Assembly: GCA_027082895.1 (NCBI GenBank)
Contig: JALWTJ010000157.1
Location: forward strand, 1-7,381
Direction: 5' to 3'
DNA length: 7,381 nt
Source of the DNA: Hyphomicrobiales bacterium
GTDB lineage: Bacteria > Pseudomonadota > Alphaproteobacteria > Rhizobiales > Devosiaceae
Shown here piece after piece: positions 1 to 7,275 of the stretch. Below the pieces are notes generated by a model. It worked only from the letters and a program-made list of their open reading frames with translations. It was not told where the DNA came from and searched no databases. Made by a program: the position numbers and the translations under genes. The number at the start of each line of letters is the position of its first letter. Position 1 is the stretch's first letter.

Positions 1-1556
1 AGGTGAAGGCACGGGATCCGGAGGCGGTCAACGAAAACCTTGAAACGGGGCGAATCGAGGTCTTCATCCGTGACGTGGAGGTGCTGGGCCCCACGAAGGA
101 ATTGCCGCTGCCGGTGTTCGGGGAACAGGAATATCCCGAGGATGTGCGGTTGAAGAACCGTTTTCTCGATCTGCGGCGGGAACGTCTGCATGCCAATATC
201 GTGCTGCGGAGCAAGATCATCACATCCTTGCGCAACCGCATGATCCAGATGGGATTTACCGAATATCAGACGCCGATCCTGACCGCTTCCAGCCCGGAAG
301 GGGCGCGGGATTTTCTGGTGCCTTCCCGCCTGCATCCGGGCAAGTTCTATGCGCTGCCGCAGGCGCCGCAGCAGTTCAAGCAGTTGCTGATGATTGCCGG
401 TTTTGACCGCTATTTCCAGATTGCGCCCTGTTTCAGGGACGAGGATGCGCGGGCTGACCGCTCCCCCGGGGAGTTCTATCAGCTCGACATCGAAATGAGT
501 TTCGTTGAGCAGGAGGATGTTCTGAACGCTGTGGAACCGGTGTTGCGCGGCGTTTTTGAGGAATTCGGCAAGGGGCGCCCGGTCACGCAGAAATTTCCGC
601 GTATCCCTTACGCAACCGCCATGCGCAAATATGGCACGGACAAGCCGGATTTGCGCAACCCGATCGAAATGGAAGAAGTGACCGAGCATTTCGCCGGGTC
701 CGGGTTCAAGATTTTTGCCAACATGATTGCCAATGACCCCAAGGTGGAGGTCTGGGCCATTCCCGCGCCCACCGGTGGTTCGCGGGCCTTTTGCGACCGG
801 ATGAATTCCTGGGCGCAGAAGGAGGGGCAGCCTGGTCTGGGCTATATCTTCTTCCGTGACGGGGAGCAGGGGGCCGGCCCCCTGGCCAAGAATATCGGGG
901 AGGAGCGTACCGCGGCCATTCGCAAGCAGTTGGGGCTGGGTGACGGGGATGCGGTGTTCTTCGTGGCCGGGTTGCCGGACAAGTTCGCCAGCTTTGCCGG
1001 TGCCGCGCGGACCCGGGTGGGCAGCGCGCTGGAGTTGATTGATACGGAGCGCTTCGATTTTTGCTGGATCGTGGATTTCCCCATGTTCGAATGGGATGAG
1101 GAAAACAAGAAGGTGGATTTTTCCCACAATCCCTTTTCCATGCCGCAGGGGGGGCTCGAAGCATTGGAAAACGAAGACCCGCTGACCATCAATGCCTATC
1201 AGTACGATATCGTGTGCAACGGTTTCGAGCTGAGTTCGGGGGCGATCCGGAACCATCGTCCCGAGATCATGCGCAAGGCATTCGAGATTGCCGGTTATGA
1301 CGAGAAGGTGCTGGAAGAAAAATTCGGTGGCATGTTGCGGGCCATGGAATATGGCGCGCCCCCCCACGGGGGAACGGCGCCCGGAATCGACCGGATCGTG
1401 ATGCTGTTGTGCGATGAGGAAAATCTGCGCGAGGTCACTGCGTTCCCCATGAACCAGCAGGCCGAAGACCTGCTGATGGGGGCGCCCAGCACGGTCAGCG
1501 CCCAGCAATATCGCGAGTTGCATATCCGGCCCAATCTGCCGCGCCCGACCGAGTGA
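1..1556 (+). CDS. aspS: Aspartyl-tRNA synthetase, class II (5' end missing)
   Basis: Cytoplasmic enzyme that activates aspartate with ATP and loads it onto tRNA-Asp. The reading frame is already open at the window edge. The GTG at base 3 is an internal valine, not a start, because it falls in the end of the N-terminal OB-fold (followed by VNENLETG). About 80 N-terminal residues are outside, judged against the usual 590-600. Numbering that valine as 1, the class II core shows: FLDLRRERL (about 54-62, motif 1 region); QAPQQFKQLLM (120-130, aspartate/adenylate pocket); FRDEDARADR then EFYQLDIEM (144-165, motif 2); the bacterial-type GAD insertion (about 235-350); and GGTAPGIDRIVML (456-468, motif 3 with its arginine). 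The C-terminal LHIRPNLP ending is typical of bacterial AspRS. Stop is TGA at 1554. No frameshift is seen. Whether it also charges tRNA-Asn cannot be told, because the key N-terminal residues lie mostly outside. Confidence 0.97.
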   Translation, partial: VKARDPEAVNENLETGRIEVFIRDVEVLGPTKELPLPVFGEQEYPEDVRLKNRFLDLRRERLHANIVLRSKIITSLRNRMIQMGFTEYQTPILTASSPEGARDFLVPSRLHPGKFYALPQAPQQFKQLLMIAGFDRYFQIAPCFRDEDARADRSPGEFYQLDIEMSFVEQEDVLNAVEPVLRGVFEEFGKGRPVTQKFPRIPYATAMRKYGTDKPDLRNPIEMEEVTEHFAGSGFKIFANMIANDPKVEVWAIPAPTGGSRAFCDRMNSWAQKEGQPGLGYIFFRDGEQGAGPLAKNIGEERTAAIRKQLGLGDGDAVFFVAGLPDKFASFAGAARTRVGSALELIDTERFDFCWIVDFPMFEWDEENKKVDFSHNPFSMPQGGLEALENEDPLTINAYQYDIVCNGFELSSGAIRNHRPEIMRKAFEIAGYDEKVLEEKFGGMLRAMEYGAPPHGGTAPGIDRIVMLLCDEENLREVTAFPMNQQAEDLLMGAPSTVSAQQYRELHIRPNLPRPTE

Positions 1557-1563
1557 CAAAAGG

Positions 1564-1578
1564 CGCGGGTTTCCCGTG
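1564..1578 (+). other. Small hairpin just after aspS
   Basis: CGCGGG, a TTT loop and CCCGTG pair as a 6-bp stem (one G-U pair), starting 8 bases after the aspS stop. The nearest T-run (TTTT at 1589-1592) is about 10 bases past the stem, so it is not a canonical intrinsic terminator. It may only protect the 3' end of the message or mean nothing. The rest of the 127-base gap holds an alternating GC run (1598-1608) and a second hairpin at 1648-1677. Confidence 0.25.
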
Positions 1579-1647
1579 GATGATGCAGTTTTCCCGGGCG
1601 CGCGCGCGGCCCAGATTAAGGGGATGTTAGCCGCTTGTACCTAGGAT

Positions 1648-1677
1648 GGCCCCGGACAGGCATGCCGGATCGGGGCT
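1648..1677 (+). promoter_or_regulatory. Hairpin overlapping the ribosome binding site of the EAL gene
   Basis: Bases 1648-1655 (GGCCCCGG) pair with 1670-1677 (TCGGGGCT): six Watson-Crick pairs flanked by a G-U pair at each end. The 14-base loop contains GGCATGCC, which can add two or three inner pairs. The 3' arm contains GGGG at 1672-1675, the only Shine-Dalgarno-like run at a suitable distance (8 bases) from the TTG start at 1684. In the mRNA the stem would therefore hide the binding site. The structure is read directly from the sequence; a regulatory role is inference. Confidence 0.45.
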
Positions 1678-1683
1678 CAACTC

Positions 1684-3300
1684 TTGCGTCAGAAATCACA
1701 TATCATATTGCTGGTGGTTTGCATTCTGGCATTTTCGCCCATTTTCGTGGTGGGTTTCGTGCTGGACGGGTATGTGCGCACGGAAGAAATCGCCAAGCTG
1801 GTGAAGGGGGCAAACAATATTTCGGGTGAAGCACAGGTGGCAGTGTATGAAGCCATCAGCGTCATGGAAGATGTGCTGAATGCCGCCCCGTCCCTGTGCA
1901 CCCAGACGTTTCTGGATTCCGTGTCCCGGCGCATGCAGCGCAGCGCTTTCGTTCGCCAAGTGCTGGTCGAAAACAAGCTGGGAGTTCGCTACTGCGAGGC
2001 GCTGGGCGGGCAGGTGGAATACGAAATTCTGTCCGAAGAGCTTTCCATTCCCGGGCGCAGCGAAACCGTGTCGGCGGTGCGCATGCCGGGGCTGTCGGTG
2101 CCCGGTCTTCGGGTGACGCGGCAGATTGATGCCAACAAGCACATTTCCGCTTTCGTGACATCGGGCAGCATCTTTTCCTCCGAGCAGTTACCGGTGGGCA
2201 TGGAAAACGTTTCCATGCTTCGGGTGTCCTTTTCCGATGGCACGCCATTGTTTGCCATCGGGAACACGGCCGACTTTGATGACCCGGAAAAGCGTGCCGG
2301 GCTCATTTCGGTGGTAACGTTTGCCGGGGAGGTTCCGATGCGGGTGGAGATGGCCGCCTCGTTCGAAAAGGCCCGTGCGTCCTATGCGGATCTGTATGTC
2401 TGGTCGATCCTGTTTGCGTGTGCCTTTTCCGGAATGGTGCTCATCCTGGCGCTGCGTGCGGTGCGCAACCTGTCCCTGCCATCCTTTGATCTGGAGCATG
2501 CGATTTCGGTCGGGGAAATCCGGCCCTTCTATCAGCCGGTGATCGATGTCACCACGGGAAGGGTCTATGGATGCGAAGTTCTGGCGCGTTGGGTGAAGCC
2601 GGATGGGGAAATCATTTCCCCCGCCGCGTTCATCGAATATGCGGAAGTGACCGGTCTTGCCGTGCCCATGACCATTTCCCTGATGGAAAGCGTGCGGCAG
2701 GACCTGCAGGAAATTTCCGCCATGTTTCCCGATCTGCGGATTTCCATCAACCTGTTCGAGGGGCATTTCCGGGACGGTTCGGTGGTTGATGACGTGGTGG
2801 CGATTTTCGGCGATAGCAACATTTCCTATGGGCAGCTGGTTTTTGAAATCACCGAACGTTTTCCCCTGGGGGAGGGGACACAGGCCAACTCGGTCATTTC
2901 CGGTCTGCACGCTCTGGGGTGCCGTCTGGCGCTGGATGATGTGGGAACCGGGCATTCCAGCCTCGCCTATATCCAGACGCTTGGCGTCGACATCGTCAAG
3001 ATCGACCGGGTGTTCATTGAACCGATCGCGAAGGAAACCGATTCGTCACCCATTCTGGACAGTCTCATCAACATGGCGCTGGAACTGAATACGGGCATCA
3101 TTGCCGAAGGGGTGGAGACGGAAACGCAGGCCCTTTACCTGCGCTCGCGCGGGGTCAGAAATGTGCAGGGTTTCCTGTTTTCCAAGGCGCTGCCGGCGGA
3201 AAAATACGTGGCCATTGTCCGGACCCTGAACGGGGGAGCGCCGAACCCGGGGGAAACCGGGGCAGTGCCCGCCAATCCGTTACAATCGGTTGCCGCCTGA
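1684..3300 (+). CDS. Membrane-bound c-di-GMP phosphodiesterase, CSS-type periplasmic domain plus EAL domain
   Basis: Predicted to cut c-di-GMP to pGpG in the cytoplasm under control of a periplasmic sensor, as in the E. coli PdeC family. It has 538 residues: MRQK then a membrane segment (about 7-28), a roughly 205-residue periplasmic domain, a second membrane segment (about 238-257) followed by RAVR, and an EAL domain (about 268-515) with a short Pro/Gly-rich tail. The periplasmic part has two cysteines, C72 and C104, spaced as in the CSS family, but the motif reads C-E-A instead of C-S-S. The EAL site looks complete: E298 in EVL (the EAL motif), R302, N356, E388 in EITE, D418-D419 in DDVGTG, K439, E475 in AEGVET and Q495-G496. 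There is no GGDEF domain. The start is TTG: the frame has a TAG at 1642 and no ATG or GTG between it and 1684, and any later start would cut into the first membrane segment. Codons 5 (TCA) and 8 (ATA) are rare types. In a cellulose-making acetic acid bacterium it would oppose cellulose synthesis; that role is inferred. Confidence 0.93.
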   Translation: MRQKSHIILLVVCILAFSPIFVVGFVLDGYVRTEEIAKLVKGANNISGEAQVAVYEAISVMEDVLNAAPSLCTQTFLDSVSRRMQRSAFVRQVLVENKLGVRYCEALGGQVEYEILSEELSIPGRSETVSAVRMPGLSVPGLRVTRQIDANKHISAFVTSGSIFSSEQLPVGMENVSMLRVSFSDGTPLFAIGNTADFDDPEKRAGLISVVTFAGEVPMRVEMAASFEKARASYADLYVWSILFACAFSGMVLILALRAVRNLSLPSFDLEHAISVGEIRPFYQPVIDVTTGRVYGCEVLARWVKPDGEIISPAAFIEYAEVTGLAVPMTISLMESVRQDLQEISAMFPDLRISINLFEGHFRDGSVVDDVVAIFGDSNISYGQLVFEITERFPLGEGTQANSVISGLHALGCRLALDDVGTGHSSLAYIQTLGVDIVKIDRVFIEPIAKETDSSPILDSLINMALELNTGIIAEGVETETQALYLRSRGVRNVQGFLFSKALPAEKYVAIVRTLNGGAPNPGETGAVPANPLQSVAA

Positions 3301-3393
3301 CCGATTTGCCTGTTATCCATTCTTCGATCAGCACAAGTTCCCGATTCGACCACCGAACAACGGACGCTCGCCGGGACAGCAAGGGGGGTCAGC

Positions 3394-5673
3394 ATGGCCG
3401 ATGACAATAAAGACAGACGCCAATCCTTGAGCGAGGCGGCGTTGCATTTCCACAAGTGGCCGCTACCGGGAAAGCTTGAAATCGTTCCCACCAAGCCGTT
3501 GGCCAACCAGCGGGATCTGGCACTGGCCTACTCCCCCGGCGTGGCTGCGCCCTGCCTTGAAATCGAAAAGACACCCGACACGGCTGCCATGTACACGTCG
3601 CGAGCCAATCTGGTGGGCGTGGTTACCAATGGCACGGCGGTTCTGGGGCTGGGGCCGATCGGTGCGCTGGCTTCCAAGCCGGTGATGGAAGGCAAGTCGG
3701 TGCTGTTCAAGAAGTTTGCCGGCATTGATGCCATGGACATCGAGATTGACGAACTGGACCCCAAGAAATTCATCGAGGTGGTGGCGCCGCTGGAGCCGAC
3801 CTTCGGCGGCATCAATCTGGAAGATATACGGGCGCCGGACTGTTTTGAGATCGAGGAAGCGTTGCGGGAGCGGATGAACATTCCCGTGTTTCATGATGAC
3901 CAGCACGGTACCGCGATCATCGTTGCGGCGGCGGTGATCAATGCCCTGCGGCTGACGGACAAGAACATTGCAGAGGCACGAATTTGCACGTCCGGCGCCG
4001 GGGCGGCGGCCATTGCCTGTCTTAATCTCCTGATCAGTCTGGGGGCGAAGCGGGAGAACATTTTTGTTGCTGACCGGGAAGGGCTGGTGACCACGCGGCG
4101 TTCGGACAACATGGACCGATGGCGCATGGCTTTTGCCCAGGACGTGGATGCGGAAACTCTCGCAGAAGTGCTGCCGGGTGCCGATGTCTTTCTCGGCCTG
4201 TCGGCGGCGGGGGTGCTGAAGCCCGAAATGATCACGTCCATGGCGCCGAACCCGCTCATTCTGGCGCTGGCCAATCCCACCCCTGAAATCATGCCCGAAC
4301 TGGCGCTGGAGGTTCGCCCGGATGCCATGGTGTGCACGGGGCGTTCCGACTATCCCAACCAGGTGAACAACGTACTGTGTTTCCCCTTCATTTTCCGTGG
4401 GGCGCTGGATGTGGGCGCCACCACCATCAACGAGGAAATGAAGATGGCGGCGGTACGTGCGATTGCACAGCTGGCCCATGAACCGGCCCTTGAATCCTCG
4501 GGGGGCAGCGAAGGGGTGTTCGGCCCCCGCTATCTCATTCCCGGCCCGTTCGATCAGCGCCTGATGCTGCGCATTGCTCCGGCGGTGGCGCGGGCGGCCA
4601 TGGAAACGGGGGTGGCCAAGCGGCCCATCAAAGATTTCGATGCCTATGGGGACCAGTTGAACCGTTTCGTGTTCCGCTCCGGCATGGTCATGAAACCCAT
4701 CTTTGCCCAGGCACAGAATTCGGGCAAGCGGGTGGTGTTCGCTGATGGGGAGCATGAGCGCGTTTTGCGGGCGGCGCAGGTGTTGCTGGAGGACAGGACC
4801 GCGGTGCCGATCCTGATCGGGCGGCCCAGCATCATCGAGCACAAGATCAGGAAATTCGGCATGTCCCTGAACGCGGGGAAGGATTTCGAGGTGATCAACC
4901 CGGAGGACGATCCGCGCTATAAGGAATATGTGCAACTGTTCCATTCCCTTGTCGGGCGGCACGGGGTCACGCCGGACACGGCCCGCACCATCGTGCGCAC
5001 CAACAGTACGGTGATCGGTGCCCTGGCGGTGCAGCGGGGGGATGCGGATGCGCTTTTGTGTGGCCTTCAGCGCCAGTTCATCAAGCATGTGCGCGATATC
5101 CAGTCGATCATCGGACTGAAGGAGGGGACCACCGACCTGTCTGCCCTGTCCATGCTGATCATGAAACGGGGCGCGTTCTTCTTCGCCGACACCTATGTGA
5201 CCATGGATCCCAGCGTGGATGAACTGGTGGAAATCGCCCTGCGGGGACGGGACCATCTCAAGCTGTTCAACATCGAGGCCAAGGTGGCCCTGCTGTCCTA
5301 TTCCAATTTCGGCTCCCGCATCGGGAACAGTGCCATCAAGATGCGCACGGTCTATCAGAAGCTGAAGGAAATCGCGCCGGATCTGGTGGTCGAGGGTGAA
5401 ATGCAGGGGGATGTGGCGCTCAACGGTTCGCTCAGGGAACGCTACATTCCCGATTCGGTGCTGAAGGGGGAAGCCAATCTGTTGATCTTCCCCAATCTGG
5501 AATCGGCCAATCTGGCCCTGACCCTGGTCAAGGAAATGACCGATGCCCTTTCCGTGGGACCGATGCTGCTGGGAACGCGCAAACCGGCCCATATTCTGGC
5601 GCCCTCCATCACGAGCCGGGGTATCGTGAACATGGCCTCCATTGCGGTGACCGAGGCGCTGGCGCAGGACTAG
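3394..5673 (+). CDS. maeB: NADP-dependent malic enzyme with C-terminal phosphotransacetylase-like domain
   Basis: Oxidatively decarboxylates malate to pyruvate and CO2, giving NADPH; cytoplasmic. The 759 residues match the usual length of large MaeB-type enzymes. Malic enzyme part (about 15-430): YSPGVA (46-51), GTAVLGLGPIGALASKPVMEG (80-100), metal-binding NLEDI (141-145) and FHDDQHGTA (166-174), Rossmann loop SGAGAAA (200-206), ANPTPEIMP (293-301) and NNVLCFPFIFRGALDV (325-340). The phosphotransacetylase-like part (about 440-759) contains LLSYSNFGS (633-641) and LLIFPNLESAN (696-706). Where true phosphotransacetylases have DLSRG followed by a catalytic Asp, this protein reads ILAPSITSRG (734-743), so the Ser, Arg and Asp are gone. 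In E. coli MaeB this domain mediates acetyl-CoA inhibition rather than catalysis; the same is expected here. The start ATG is preceded by a strong purine run, AAGGGGGG at 3381-3388. It lies 93 bases after the EAL gene, a gap with no clear promoter or terminator, so read-through from upstream is possible. NADP preference is inferred from family. Confidence 0.96.
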   Translation: MADDNKDRRQSLSEAALHFHKWPLPGKLEIVPTKPLANQRDLALAYSPGVAAPCLEIEKTPDTAAMYTSRANLVGVVTNGTAVLGLGPIGALASKPVMEGKSVLFKKFAGIDAMDIEIDELDPKKFIEVVAPLEPTFGGINLEDIRAPDCFEIEEALRERMNIPVFHDDQHGTAIIVAAAVINALRLTDKNIAEARICTSGAGAAAIACLNLLISLGAKRENIFVADREGLVTTRRSDNMDRWRMAFAQDVDAETLAEVLPGADVFLGLSAAGVLKPEMITSMAPNPLILALANPTPEIMPELALEVRPDAMVCTGRSDYPNQVNNVLCFPFIFRGALDVGATTINEEMKMAAVRAIAQLAHEPALESSGGSEGVFGPRYLIPGPFDQRLMLRIAPAVARAAMETGVAKRPIKDFDAYGDQLNRFVFRSGMVMKPIFAQAQNSGKRVVFADGEHERVLRAAQVLLEDRTAVPILIGRPSIIEHKIRKFGMSLNAGKDFEVINPEDDPRYKEYVQLFHSLVGRHGVTPDTARTIVRTNSTVIGALAVQRGDADALLCGLQRQFIKHVRDIQSIIGLKEGTTDLSALSMLIMKRGAFFFADTYVTMDPSVDELVEIALRGRDHLKLFNIEAKVALLSYSNFGSRIGNSAIKMRTVYQKLKEIAPDLVVEGEMQGDVALNGSLRERYIPDSVLKGEANLLIFPNLESANLALTLVKEMTDALSVGPMLLGTRKPAHILAPSITSRGIVNMASIAVTEALAQD

Positions 5674-5707
5674 TTCAGGTCCGTGGTGGTTTACTGGCTC
5701 CGGGGGT

Positions 5708-5727
5708 CTGCCCGGAACACCGGGCAG
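5708..5727. terminator. Perfect hairpin between the convergent maeB and amn genes
   Basis: CTGCCCGG, loop AACA, CCGGGCAG: an 8-bp perfect GC-rich stem with a 4-base loop, 34 bases past the maeB stop and 81 bases past the amn stop. Neither strand has a T-run after the stem, so a classical intrinsic terminator is not supported. Its place between converging genes suggests a shared 3' end structure (weak terminator, or protection from exonucleases). The remaining 135-base gap holds no gene that I can see. Confidence 0.4.
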
Positions 5728-5808
5728 GGCGCGCCGGGCTGGGTGTGGCGGGTTTCATCTTGCCGATTCCTGCATACCCGGCCTGTGGGCAGGTGCCGTG
5801 TCTGCCGG

Positions 5809-7275
5809 CTACTGGAAAGCGGTTTCAGCAAAGGAACGCAGTTTGCGTGAATGAATGCGTTCGGGGGGCTGATGCCGGAGAATTTCCATGGCCCGCAGCC
5901 CGATATGCAGGTGCTGGTTGACCTGGGTCTTGTAGAAATTGGAGGCCATGCCGGGCAGTTTCAGTTCCCCGTGCAGGGGCTTGTCCGACACGCACAGCAG
6001 GGTGCCGTAAGGGATGCGGAAACGAAAGCCGTTGGCGGCAATGGTGGCGCTTTCCATGTCCAGGGCAATGGCGCGGGACTGGGAGAGGCGACGCACGATT
6101 TCCTTCTGGTTCCACAGTTCCCAGTTTCGATTGTCCAGGGTGGCCACGGTGCCGGTACGCATGATGCGCTTGCGTTCCAGCCCCTTCAGCTTGGTGATGT
6201 CGGCAACCGCATCTTCCAGGGCCACCTGTACTTCGGCGAGGGCGGGGATGGGCACGGATAGGGGCAGGTCGGCATCCAGCACATGGTCTTCGCGCAGATA
6301 GGCATGGCCCAGCACATAATCGCCCAGGGACTGGGAGTTGCGCAGGCCGGCGCAATGGCCCAGCATCAGCCAGGCATGGGGGCGCAGAACGGCAACATGA
6401 TCGGTGGCGGTCTTGGCGTTGGAGGGGCCGACGCCGATATTGATCATGGTCACGCCGCGCCGGTCCGGGGCGACCAGGTGGTAGGCGGGCATCTGGGGCA
6501 GCTTTGCTGCCGGGTTGCCAAGGGTTTCGCCCCCCATCCGGCTGTTTTGCGTGATCAGGTTCCCCGGTTCCACGAAGGCATCATATTCGGTATGCCCGTT
6601 CTTCATGTATTTCTTGGCCAGGGCGCAAAATTCGTCGATATAGAACTGGTAGTTGGTGAAGATGACGAAGTTCTGGAAATGCTCGGGGTCAGTGGCGGTA
6701 TAGTGGGAGAGCCGTTGCAGGGAATAGTCGATGCGCGGAGCGGTGAAGGCGGCCAGCGGGTTGGCATGGCCCGGTTCGGGAATGAGGGTGCCGTTGGATA
6801 TTTCGTCGTCCGTATTGCCCAGATCCGGGGCATCGAACAGATCCCGCAGGGGCATATCGAATCCTGACGCATCGATGCCGTTGGCAGCATTGGCGGCGTA
6901 GTGGATGGGGATGGGGGTATCGGATTCGCCGACCTCAATGGTGCCACCATGGTTCTTGAGCACCAGCCCCAGCTGTTCGATGAGATAGGATTTGAACAGG
7001 CGGGTGGCGGTGATGGTGGTGGAATAGACGCCCGGGGAATGCAAAAACCCATAGGACATGGAAGCGGCGGATTTCAGGTAGCTGGTGATGTTGACCTCGA
7101 CCTTGGGATAAAAGGCGCGCACCTTGCCGTCCTGCTTGCCGGTTTTTGTCAGTTCCTGGAATTTTGCGCAGATGAAGGCGGTGTTCCGCTGGTATATTTC
7201 GTCAATATATTCCCATGCCTTGGCGGGATCGGTGAAGGATTTGACGGGAAGGGGAGGAGGCGAGATCAATTTCAT
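5809..7275 (-). CDS. amn: AMP nucleosidase
   Basis: Hydrolyses AMP to adenine and ribose 5-phosphate in the cytoplasm, lowering AMP and feeding purine salvage. The E. coli enzyme is activated by MgATP and inhibited by phosphate; whether this one is cannot be read from sequence. The 488 residues are close to the E. coli length (about 484). The N-terminal AMP nucleosidase domain covers about 1-170 (FYPKVEVNITSYLKS 55-69, SYGFLHSPGVYSTTITA 74-90). The nucleoside-phosphorylase fold covers about 275-465: NIGVGPSNAKTATDH (279-293), MLGHCAGLRNSQSLGDYVL (304-322), YLREDHVLD (326-334), ALDMESATIAANGFRF (404-419, ribose-binding Met-Glu) and VSDKPLHGELKLPGMA (429-444), whose D431 sits where the catalytic Asp is expected. 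It runs convergently to maeB, so it has its own promoter outside that transcript. ATG at 7275 is chosen because the N terminus aligns in character with the family. The ribosome binding site is weak (GGAAA, a few bases upstream). No truncation is seen. Confidence 0.97.
   Translation of the reverse strand: MKLISPPPLPVKSFTDPAKAWEYIDEIYQRNTAFICAKFQELTKTGKQDGKVRAFYPKVEVNITSYLKSAASMSYGFLHSPGVYSTTITATRLFKSYLIEQLGLVLKNHGGTIEVGESDTPIPIHYAANAANGIDASGFDMPLRDLFDAPDLGNTDDEISNGTLIPEPGHANPLAAFTAPRIDYSLQRLSHYTATDPEHFQNFVIFTNYQFYIDEFCALAKKYMKNGHTEYDAFVEPGNLITQNSRMGGETLGNPAAKLPQMPAYHLVAPDRRGVTMINIGVGPSNAKTATDHVAVLRPHAWLMLGHCAGLRNSQSLGDYVLGHAYLREDHVLDADLPLSVPIPALAEVQVALEDAVADITKLKGLERKRIMRTGTVATLDNRNWELWNQKEIVRRLSQSRAIALDMESATIAANGFRFRIPYGTLLCVSDKPLHGELKLPGMASNFYKTQVNQHLHIGLRAMEILRHQPPERIHSRKLRSFAETAFQ

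Noticed and set aside
1598..1608. Alternating GC run of 11 bases between aspS and the EAL gene (possible Z-DNA)
   Set aside because: Too short and expected in GC-rich intergenic DNA; no other sign of function.
1635..1829. ATG-started 64-codon frame overlapping the start of the EAL gene
   Set aside because: It runs out of frame into the EAL gene and has no motif; the membrane segment and charge pattern fit the TTG frame instead.
2188..2955. A 255-codon minus-strand open frame opposite the EAL gene
   Set aside because: Same register and same cause as the maeB antisense frame; the sense protein has full EAL motifs and the antisense product has none.
3301..3393. Search for a maeB promoter or EAL-gene terminator in the gap
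   Set aside because: No pair of -35/-10-like hexamers at proper spacing and no stem with a T-run was found; only the ribosome binding run ahead of maeB is clear.
3463..5592. A 709-codon open frame on the minus strand opposite maeB
   Set aside because: Its codons are in exact register with those of maeB, so a stop needs a TTA, CTA or TCA sense codon, which this GC-rich gene avoids. The product is a His/Arg/Gly/Gln-rich string with no recognisable domain. It is a by-product of codon bias.
6283..6867. A 194-codon plus-strand open frame opposite amn, with hydrophobic Gly/Val-rich text
   Set aside because: In codon register with amn, without recognisable motif; the amn protein on the other strand is unmistakable.
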